DNA of 64,000 bases from Trebonia sp963777905 (GTDB lineage Bacteria; Actinomycetota; Actinomycetes; Streptosporangiales; Streptosporangiaceae). Position 1 is the first letter of the stretch. Every line of letters starts with the position of its first letter. The notes below the pieces were generated by a model. That model was not told the DNA's origin. It saw only the letters and a program-made list of their open reading frames with translations, and ran no database searches. Below are positions 57,751-64,000 of this stretch, in pieces. The translations under genes were made by a program, and so were the position numbers. Location of the stretch: positions 105,034 to 169,033 of the forward strand of contig CAVZSM010000004.1 in the NCBI GenBank assembly GCA_963777905.1. The letters run 5' to 3'.

Positions 57751-57861
57751 GGGGTCAAGAAGTCGGCCCGGGAATGACCGGGCAATCACGTCGTCACCGG
57801 CCATCCCGGCCGCCCGCCGCGAAAGCCCGATAACTCGGCAGTTCCACGAAAGAGAGCCGAC

Positions 57862-58632
57862 ATGGCCAGCACCACGCGAATCACAGCCACGACAAGAGTC
57901 CCAATGGACTCGACAAGGAAAACCGCGCTCGTCGCGGGCATCTTTTACCTGATCACCTTCATCTCGATCCCCACGCTCTTCCTCTACGGCCCGGTGAAAA
58001 ACCACCAGGACTGGATCCTCGGCTCCGGCGGCCACACTGCCGTGCTCGTCGGCGGCTTCCTCGAAGTGATCGTCGCCCTCGCCGGTATCGGCACCGCCGT
58101 CACCTTGTATCCGGTCCTCAAGCGGCAGAACGAAGGCGCCGCGCTCGGCTTCGTCACCGCCCGCGTCATCGAAGGCAGCATGATCTTCGCCGGCGTCGTC
58201 AGCCTGCTGTCGCTGGTGACCATGCGACAGCACCTAGGCGGCGCGGCCGGAGCAAACACAGCCGCGCTCGTCACCACCGGCGCCTCGCACGTCGCGGTCT
58301 ACAACTGGACGTTCCTGCTCGGGCAAAGCCTCATGCCCGCCATCAACGCACTGCTGCTGGGCACCTTGCTATACCGGTCCCGGCTCGTACCCCGCGCCCT
58401 GCCCATCCTGGGGCTCATCGGAGCCCCCCTGCTCCTCACCGCCGACATCGCCACGCTCTTCGGCGCCATCGGCCAGTACTCCAAGGTCGCCGCCCTCGCC
58501 GCCATCCCGATAGCCGTCTGGGAGTTCTCCCTCGGCGTCTGGCTCGTCGTCAAGGGCTTCAACCCCTCCCCCATCACGGCCGGCATGACCGCAACCGACA
58601 ACGCACCCGCCTACCACGACGTCACCGCCTAG
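57862..58632 (+). CDS. DUF4386 family membrane protein
   Basis: A 256-residue protein with six transmembrane helices (from KTALVAGIFYLITFISIPTLFLY through VWEFSLGVWLVVKGF). N-terminus RKTALVAGIFYLITF and the VAVYNWTFLLGQSLMPAINALLLGTLLYRSRLVPRALPILGLIGAPLLL segment match DUF4386, of unknown function. ATG 57862 has a purine-rich site (AAAGAGAGCC) upstream. It lies divergent from tetR with the shared operator, so it is the likely target of that repressor. Such pairs may respond to membrane-active compounds, which is inference only. Confidence 0.88.
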   Translation: MASTTRITATTRVPMDSTRKTALVAGIFYLITFISIPTLFLYGPVKNHQDWILGSGGHTAVLVGGFLEVIVALAGIGTAVTLYPVLKRQNEGAALGFVTARVIEGSMIFAGVVSLLSLVTMRQHLGGAAGANTAALVTTGASHVAVYNWTFLLGQSLMPAINALLLGTLLYRSRLVPRALPILGLIGAPLLLTADIATLFGAIGQYSKVAALAAIPIAVWEFSLGVWLVVKGFNPSPITAGMTATDNAPAYHDVTA

Positions 58633-58814
58633 CCCTCGACCCGGCAGCACGGCCAGGCCTCGCGACAGTGCCTCGTCCTCCTGATAGGTGCCGAGGTCTG
58701 GCCGAGGAAGATCGCGGTCAAGGGCGGCGCGCAGCGCCGTGCGGAGCACGCGACCGCAGGGGAGCGCCCTTGAGGGCGGCCTTCCCCAGTGAGAGGATGC
58801 CCGGCGCGTGGAGG

Positions 58815-60047
58815 ACAGCCCCGACCAGCCCGGCGCGATTACACCCGCTCGCACGAGATCCGGGACCTGCTGAGCCGCAACGTGGTCCCGTTCGGCTTCT
58901 ACCCGGCCGGCGCCGGGCCGGGAAAGGTGCTGCTGGAACAGGCCGGCGCCACCGCGGCGACGCTGCCGGTGGTCATCATGTTCGACGGGCGGGTACTGGA
59001 GAATCCGTCGAACACTCAGCTCGCCGAGGCCATCGGGATGCGGACCAGCCCAGGGCCCGGCCTGTACGACGTGGCGGTGATCGGCGCCGGGCCGGCCTGG
59101 CGGCCGCGGTCTACGGGGCATCGGAGGGCCTGTCTACGGTGGTGCTGGAGCCGGAGGCCATCGGCGGCCAGGCCGGCACGAGCTCGCGCATCCGCAACTA
59201 CCTGGGTTTCCCGACCGGGGTGAGCGGCGAGGATCTCGCGGTGCGGGCCTACACGCAGGCCTGGAATTTCGGCGCCAACTACGTCTACGGGAACCCCGCG
59301 ACCGGCCTGCGCACCCAGGGCCCGGAGCGCGTGGTGACGGTCGCCGGCGGGGACGAGGTCCGCAGCCGGGCCGTCATCATCGCCACCGGCGTGTCCTACC
59401 GACGGCTCGGCATCCCCTCGCTCGACGTGCTGACCGGCGCCGGCGTGTTCTACGGCGCCGCCACCTCCGAGGCCAAGGCGATGAAGGACCGGCAGGTGTT
59501 CGTGGTTGGCGGCGCGAACTCCGCAGGCCAGGCCGCCGTCCACCTCGCCAGGTACGCCGCTCAGGTGACGGTGCTGGTCCGGGGCCAGTCGCTGGCCGAC
59601 GGACATGTCCGAGTATCTCGTCAAGGAGATCGCCAGCACACCGAACATCGCCGTACGGCACAACGTCGTGGTGACGGGCGGCGCCGGGACGGGCCGCCTG
59701 CAGAGCCTGACCTTCCAAGACCGGCTATCCGGGATGACCCAGACCGTTCCGGCCACGGCCGTATTTGTGCTGATTGGGGCCGAGCCGCGCATCCGCTGGC
59801 TGCCAGGCAACATCGTGCGTGACCGGTGGGTTTCGTGGTCACCGAGACCGACCTGCTGGCGGGCGAGTACCGTCCGGGAAACTGGCTACTGCAGCGTCCT
59901 CCAATGCTTCTGGAGTCCAGCCTGCCCGGGGTCTTCGCGGTTGGCGACGTCCGCCGCGGATCGGTCAAGCGGGTAGCGTCGGCGGTCGGCGAGGGCTCAG
60001 TCGCGATCCGCCTGATCCACGACTACCTACGTGGCAACCGCAAGTGA
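58815..60047 (+). pseudogene. Thioredoxin-reductase-like flavoprotein, three frameshifts
   Basis: Homology runs through three reading frames. An N-terminal thioredoxin-like part (LLSRNVVPFGFYPAGAGPG, LPVVIMFDGRVLENPS) leads to LYDVAVIGAGPA. The frame breaks near 59095, then continues LAAAVYGASEGLSTVVLEPEAIGGQAG, RNYLGFPTGVSGEDL, VVGGANSAGQAAVHLA. It breaks near 59601, continues MSEYLVKEIASTPNIAV to NIVRDRW, breaks near 59829, and ends GFVVTETDLL...GVFAVGDVRRGSVKRVASAVGEGSVAI with TGA at 60045-60047. The FAD and NADPH GXGXXG/A motifs and GDVR are intact; no redox CXXC is seen. Homologues usually have a further N-terminal domain. Either a decayed gene or one damaged by sequence errors. Confidence 0.85.
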
Positions 60048-60119
60048 CCAGGTGTGTGGCCGCTGCCGCTGCGAGTCCAAAACATCGCCCGACCATGCCC
60101 TCGGGCGTTGGGCCGCTCC

Positions 60120-61334
60120 TCATCGCGATCTCACCCAGGCGGTGAAGTCTTCGATTCCGTCGATTACCGCCTCGAAGCGGAGCGAATGGAACAGGTCGAA
60201 CGCATGCTGCCCCCCGGGAAGCTCTGCATAGACAACCGGGTTCGACGAGGTGCTCCGGAGCCGTTCGGCGAAGAGCCGGGCACCATCCACCGGAGTCAGC
60301 GTGTCCCGATCGCCATGCGCCACGAAGAACGGTGGCGCATCGGAGCCGACGTAGGCCACAGGAGATGAGGGCACGCCCGCGGTCTCGTCGACGGCGCCGT
60401 AGTAGCCGTACAAGGAGATGGCGGCGGTGACTGAGGTGTCAGCATCTTCGAAACCGGGCTGGAACGCGGCGTCATTAGGGGTCAGGGCGGCTGAGGCTGC
60501 CAGGTGACCGCCTGCGGAACTACCCACCACGAACACCGCCGCCGGATCAGCACCGTACTCGTGGCCATGTTCTCGCACCCACGCAATCACCTTCTTGATG
60601 TCAATCAGAGGATCAGGAAATCTCGCGGCGGGGCTCAGCCGGTAATTCGCGCTGATGCACACCCAGCCTTGGCTCGCGAGCCGGTAGAGGAGGGGACGCG
60701 ACTCGTGGCTCTTGCTGCCGCTATTGAAATGTCCCCCGTGCAAGTGGACCAGCACGGGTCCGCCCGACGGATGAGAGTGATGGCGGTAGACGTCGAGCGA
60801 ATTTCTCCGGCCCGCGTCCCCGTACCTGATGTTCGCCACCCGCTCGACAGCCCGGGGACGGACGGGGAATGGCCAGAACAGAATGCGGGCGAAGGGAGGG
60901 CGGTGGTGCAGCCGGGCGGCCACACCGGCCTCGATGGAACCGCGCCAACCGGCACCGAGACCTATGTCCAGGGCCCGGCCGACCGCCGGGCGCGCCCTCC
61001 GAGCCCGCACGGCGACGACCACGAGTCCAGCGGTCGTCACCCCGGCCAGGCCGAACACCGCCCAACCGCCCGGCGAGTTGATATCGCCCTCGCTGAAGGC
61101 CAGCGCCGTCCAGGCGAGGATCCAGTAGAAGGCGATAAACGGAAGTTCGTTGAGGAACGGGCCGAAATAGAAGTACATGCCGCCCAGCGCCCACGGTCGG
61201 CGCAGCGGCACCAGGGCGAACAACGTGCCCAATGCGACGAGCGCCACAGGAATCAGGTAACCGATCGGCACGGTCGATAAGTCTATCGACCTCGTCCCAG
61301 CTGGGATTACTTCGGACGGGTGCATGAAGTTCAT
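60120..61334 (-). CDS. Membrane-anchored alpha/beta-hydrolase (Aes-type esterase)
   Basis: 404 aa from ATG 61334 (MNFMHPSEVIPAG; ATG 61325 also possible). The N-terminal ~125 residues hold three to four hydrophobic helices (STVPIGYLIPVALVALGTLFAL, MYFYFGPFLNELPFIAFYWILAW, WAVFGLAGVTTAGLVVVAV). An HSL/Aes-type hydrolase domain follows: HLHGGHFNSGSK oxyanion motif, the nucleophile elbow VVGSSAGGHLA, Asp in VAHGDRDTLTP and His in GGQHAFD. It probably cleaves an acyl ester at the membrane. It is convergent with the flavoprotein pseudogene and is not in a clear operon. Confidence 0.88.
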   Translation of the reverse strand: MNFMHPSEVIPAGTRSIDLSTVPIGYLIPVALVALGTLFALVPLRRPWALGGMYFYFGPFLNELPFIAFYWILAWTALAFSEGDINSPGGWAVFGLAGVTTAGLVVVAVRARRARPAVGRALDIGLGAGWRGSIEAGVAARLHHRPPFARILFWPFPVRPRAVERVANIRYGDAGRRNSLDVYRHHSHPSGGPVLVHLHGGHFNSGSKSHESRPLLYRLASQGWVCISANYRLSPAARFPDPLIDIKKVIAWVREHGHEYGADPAAVFVVGSSAGGHLAASAALTPNDAAFQPGFEDADTSVTAAISLYGYYGAVDETAGVPSSPVAYVGSDAPPFFVAHGDRDTLTPVDGARLFAERLRSTSSNPVVYAELPGGQHAFDLFHSLRFEAVIDGIEDFTAWVRSR

Positions 61335-62162
61335 CCTGCACGGCGCGGGCGTGCGCGGCCCGGCCACTGGCGTCCTGCTCTCCTCCCGTCTCCTCGTAAG
61401 CGCCGATCCCCTGCAAGTGGGCGCCGGGTCCAGGGTCGGCGTAGCCGATCGCGCAGCGACGTGAGACCAGTGTGCGCAGCGAGCGCTCTTGACCCGCCGC
61501 CGGCGAGCCGGATACTGGCAGCCGAGGAAGACGGCAGGCCAGCACCGTTAGGTAGTCGCCCGCCTGCACGCTGGCGGTCTTTCAGCGCTCACAGCCGTTG
61601 CGAGGCGGTGATCGCAGGCCACGGCGATGACATCACGGCCCCGCAGTCGCTGTACGGCAGTTTCGACGCGGACGTGACGTTGACCCGTAGGCCGGTCGGG
61701 CCGGAGGCGCAATCGGACCACCTCGCCGAGTTGATCGACGGGTCCGAGGTCCACGCCGGGCAGGCCAAGCCGCCGCCAGCGTTCTCCCGGCTCCGACCAG
61801 TCATCGGCACCCGACCCTCCTGGCCACGGATACGATGCGCCCCTCCAGCCGGAAGCGGCATCAGCGCGTCCATCTCATTGGTCCCAGACCACGGGTGTGA
61901 GCCGCCTCGCAACTCAGAAGTCAGCGATAGTTACTCCGCGCGCCCGACGGCTGCCCACTGGCAATGGAGAAGCCTGCCTTCGTGGAACGGGTCACTCGTT
62001 CCACGGCTCTGGCTCGCGATCACGCCAGACTAAAGAAAATGCGTCTCTGACCTGCTGGTATATCGAGAGGTGTTCACGTTTGGGCCTGAGCTGCGGAAAC
62101 GCCAGTTGTTCTGGGCGCTGCCCACAGGTTAAGCGGGCTTCGGCCACACTTGTCTTGGCTGG
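61335..62162. other. Intergenic region, possible element boundary
   Basis: About 830 bp between the esterase and the DUF6788 gene. A rightward frame of 237 codons is Arg/Pro/Ser-rich without domains and is probably spurious. The right-hand part should include the left end of the mobile element, but no terminal inverted repeat or target duplication could be recognised by eye. Confidence 0.45.
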
Positions 62163-62543
62163 CTAGCGGTTCCAGCGGGGGTCGGCTTCGAAGGCGGCGG
62201 TGCCGAGGGCTTCGAGCCGGTCGAGGAGCTCGCGGATTCGCCGGTCGTTGTCGATCCAGGCCTGGTAGTCGCGGTGCTGGTCGGGGGTGAGCCAGCGGCC
62301 GATGGTTTTGGCGGCGATCTTGCGGGTCCATTGCCGGTAGGGGCCGTGCAGGCGGGGCGGGTCGGCGTGGCAGGCGCAGTTGCGGCGGCCGCAGCGGGTG
62401 CGCCGTTCGGTGATCGAGCCGGGCAGCACCATGCCGGTGGCGGCGATGGCGGCGAGCTCGGCGGCGATCTTCTCGGCCTCGGCCTGGTGGGCGGCGGCGA
62501 CACGCACGGTCTCAGGGTGGCACAGGTCCGGGATTTCGGGCAT
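62163..62543 (-). CDS. DUF6788 family protein (mobile-element accessory)
   Basis: A 126-residue protein: an alpha-helical N-terminus, then GSITERRTRCGRRNCACHADPPRLHGPYRQWTRKIAAKTIGRWLTPDQHRDYQAWIDNDRRIRELLDRLEAL. This CGRXNCXC-(HADP) motif with HGPYxQWTRK is DUF6788, a small Cys/basic protein found with transposases in actinobacteria; it may bind nucleic acid. ATG 62543 is 21 bp from the divergent integrase-like GTG. Confidence 0.8.
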   Translation of the reverse strand: MPEIPDLCHPETVRVAAAHQAEAEKIAAELAAIAATGMVLPGSITERRTRCGRRNCACHADPPRLHGPYRQWTRKIAAKTIGRWLTPDQHRDYQAWIDNDRRIRELLDRLEALGTAAFEADPRWNR

Positions 62544-62548
62544 GTCCT

Positions 62549-62564
62549 ACTGTATATATACAGT
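62549..62564. promoter_or_regulatory. Perfect 16-bp palindrome between divergent mobile-element genes
   Basis: ACTGTATATATACAGT is exactly self-complementary and fills the 21-bp gap between the DUF6788 ATG and the GTG at 62565. It could be a shared operator with a TATA-like -10, or a recombination/binding site for the element's proteins. Confidence 0.8.
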
Positions 62565-63488
62565 GTGAGCAGTTCAGGAGCGCCGGCTCCCGGGGACATT
62601 GGCCCGGTCGCCGGCTCCATCGCCTGCTGGCGGCCGTCGTCGGTGTCGGCTGAGGCGGCGGCGTTCGCCCGGCAGGTCGTGCCGCTGGCGGCGCCGGCCG
62701 GGCGGGAGCGGGCGAAGAACCTGCTGTGGGCGGCCGGGAAGCTGGCTGACTGGGCGATCGGGCTGGGCCTGGAGCCGGTGCCGGAGGTGCTGCTGCACCC
62801 GTCGGTGGCCGAGCGGTTCACCCGGTGCGCGCCGGGCCTGTCGGGCGCGGCGCGGCGGACGCTGCGCACGAACCTGCGGTTCATCGGCCGCCGGGTGGTG
62901 CCGCAGCTGTATCCGGCAGACCTGCCGCTGCCCCGGGAGCGGGCCAAGGCGCCCTACAGCCCGGCGCAGATCGCCGGGTATCTCGCGCTGGCGGACGTCC
63001 AGCCCACCGCGGGGCGGCAGATGCGCGCTGCCGGGCTGGTTTGCCTGGGCGCCGGCGCCGGGCTGATCCGCTCGGATCTGCGCGATGCGCGCGGCACCGA
63101 CGTCGGCTGCCGCTCCGGCGGCGTGCTCGTGGCCGTGCGCGGCACCCGCCCGCGGACAGTGCCGGTGCTTTCCCGCTACCACTCCCCGCTGCTGGCCGCC
63201 GCGGCGTTCGCCGGGAACGCGCTGATCTGCGGCGGGGCTGACCCGGGCCGCCGGAACATCACCAGCCCGCTGCTCACTGCGCTGGACGGCGGCACCGGCC
63301 TGCCGCGGCTGGACACCTCCCGGCTGCGCGCGACCTGGCTGGCCGACTGTGCGCAGCTGCTCGGGCTGGCCACGTTCATGGCGGCGGCCGGGATCAGCTG
63401 CTCGCAGCGGCTCGGCGACCTGCTCGCCGGCCTTGAGCCGGCCGGAGAGGCCGACGCGGTGCGGCTGCTGGGGGCGCGCCGGCCATGA
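62565..63488 (+). CDS. Integrase-like protein of a mobile element
   Basis: 307 aa from GTG 62565 (VSSSGAPAPGDIGP). An N-terminal helical region (AKNLLWAAGKLADWAIGLG; LHPSVAERFTRCAPGLSGAARRTLRTNLRFIGRRVVPQLYP) resembles the core-binding SAM-like domain of tyrosine recombinases. The C-terminal half (YSPAQIAGYLALADVQPTAGRQMRAAGLVCLGAGAGLIRSDLRDARGTDV...VPVLSRYHSPLLAAA...DTSRLRATWLADCAQLLGLATFMAAAGI) looks like a catalytic-domain fold with partial R...H-X-X-R features. The final catalytic Tyr is not visible. It may be a degenerate or accessory recombinase. The stop overlaps the transposase ATG (ATGA). Confidence 0.65.
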   Translation: MSSSGAPAPGDIGPVAGSIACWRPSSVSAEAAAFARQVVPLAAPAGRERAKNLLWAAGKLADWAIGLGLEPVPEVLLHPSVAERFTRCAPGLSGAARRTLRTNLRFIGRRVVPQLYPADLPLPRERAKAPYSPAQIAGYLALADVQPTAGRQMRAAGLVCLGAGAGLIRSDLRDARGTDVGCRSGGVLVAVRGTRPRTVPVLSRYHSPLLAAAAFAGNALICGGADPGRRNITSPLLTALDGGTGLPRLDTSRLRATWLADCAQLLGLATFMAAAGISCSQRLGDLLAGLEPAGEADAVRLLGARRP

Positions 63489-64000
63489 GCGCGCTGGCGG
63501 TGTTCGAGGACGTCATCGACGTCTCCGGCACCGCGCCGCGGATCGAGGCCATGCTGCCGGCGGGGGTGCGCGCCCGTCAGCTGACGGTCCGCACCCTGCT
63601 GGCCGGGATGTGCCTGGCCCAGGCCGATCACCGCCCGGCCCACCTGACCCGCGTGCACCGGGCGCTGATCAGCCTGCCCGAAGACGACCGGGTGCGGCTC
63701 GGGGTGCTCGCAGACTGGGAAACAGGCCCGCACCGGCTGACCTACCGGCAGACCGAGTACACCTTCGGCCTGGTCGCGGGCGCGCTCGGCAAGAACCAGC
63801 CGGACGGCCTTCCCTCCGGCCCGCTGCAGGACATCTGCGATGACCTGCTGGAGGCATCGGCCCCGGAAGAGTTCAAGGACACCAGCAGGTCGCTGGCAGT
63901 CGACTGGACGGACCTGGAGTCCTTCTCCCGGCCCCCGCCGGCCAAAGGCGGGGACTGCGCCGACCCCGAGGCGTCCTGGGGGCACCGCAAGAACAACCTG
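63485..64000 (+). CDS. Transposase-like protein, partial (runs off right edge)
   Basis: ATG 63485 opens 172 codons to the window end. The N-terminal MSALAVFEDVIDVSGTAPRIEAMLPAGVRARQLTVRTLLAGMCLAQADHRPAHLTRVH resembles the N-terminal helical domain of a family of actinobacterial DDE transposases. SLAVDWTDLESFSRPP should carry the first catalytic Asp (DWTD), followed by CADPEASWGHRKNN. Translationally coupled with the integrase-like gene. The rest, including later catalytic residues, is outside the window. Confidence 0.75.
   Translation, partial: MSALAVFEDVIDVSGTAPRIEAMLPAGVRARQLTVRTLLAGMCLAQADHRPAHLTRVHRALISLPEDDRVRLGVLADWETGPHRLTYRQTEYTFGLVAGALGKNQPDGLPSGPLQDICDDLLEASAPEEFKDTSRSLAVDWTDLESFSRPPPAKGGDCADPEASWGHRKNNL

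Larger units (their letters stand above)
62163..64000. mobile_element. Mobile element: DUF6788 / integrase-like / transposase-like module, right end outside window
   Basis: Three genes arranged around one 16-bp palindrome: DUF6788 leftward, integrase-like and transposase-like rightward with ATGA coupling. The left boundary is somewhere in 61.4-62.16 kb and was not located. The right boundary is beyond the window. The name as a mobile element rests on the transposase-like N-terminus and known DUF6788 company. Confidence 0.65.

Noticed and set aside
61320..62033. 237-codon rightward open frame after the esterase
   Set aside because: No RBS, Arg/Pro/Ser-rich, no domain, and it begins opposite the esterase start.

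Overview
This window is high-GC, gene-dense bacterial chromosome of actinomycete type. GTG and TTG starts are frequent, 4-bp stop/start overlaps are common, and several actinobacterial marker families occur (DUF6230/DUF6114, DUF2530, DUF3027, DUF3263, SARP/LuxR-type ATPase-TPR protein). Local gene order (DtxR-pdxH-citrate synthase-serC; DUF2530-DUF3027-MFS-cold shock; otsA-thrC-MoaD-cold shock-otsB) resembles Streptomyces and its relatives. A filamentous actinomycete outside Streptomyces, for example in the Streptosporangiales, is a reasonable guess that the sequence alone cannot prove.

Layout. 0-1.5 kb: secreted/membrane DUF6230-DUF6114 operon running off the left edge. 1.6-9.4 kb: leftward housekeeping run made of a GT2 glycosyltransferase, metG, tatD, ksgA, ispE and an ABC-F ATPase, with an unusual five-unit repeat array just before ksgA. 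9.5-14.5 kb: polytopic glycosyltransferase-like protein, rsmI, protein O-mannosyltransferase, and a SigR-like ECF sigma factor. 14.5-18.7 kb: leftward operon of a KamA-type radical SAM enzyme, an SDR dehydrogenase and an asparagine synthetase-like enzyme. 19-24 kb: plsX, argS, a repetitive secreted protein, an orphan winged-helix regulator and a small membrane protein. 24-31 kb: PP2C/SpoIIE phosphatase with DtxR regulator, pdxH, citrate synthase, serC, RNA cyclic phosphodiesterase. 31-35 kb: MarR, DUF2530, DUF3027, MFS, cold-shock protein. 35-43 kb: groEL with two CIRCE operators, a stub of an rmlB-like gene, otsA, SAM-riboswitch-controlled thrC, a MoaD/CysO-like protein, cold-shock protein, otsB, DUF3263, SAM hydroxide adenosyltransferase. 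43-51 kb: a subtilase fold that has lost its catalytic residues, a PlsC-membrane protein-LCP operon, and an ECF sigma/membrane anti-sigma-like pair. 51-64 kb is the accessory part: DUF3887 protein, Ala/Glu/Arg-repeat zinc protein, ATPase-TPR protein without P-loop, TetR/DUF4386 pair with a clear operator, a flavoprotein pseudogene with three frameshifts, an esterase, and a mobile element (DUF6788, integrase-like, transposase-like) running off the right edge.

Points of interest: (1) two copies of a 47-48 bp palindromic element at 18.87 and 30.95 kb; (2) a five-copy operator-like array at 5.40-5.57 kb; (3) a pseudo-subtilase with all four catalytic positions substituted; (4) an AsnB-like protein whose nucleophile Cys2 is Ser, encoded with a KamA-like enzyme and an SDR; (5) five single-frame disruptions in three genes, which may partly be sequence errors. 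No rRNA, tRNA or CRISPR array was recognised.
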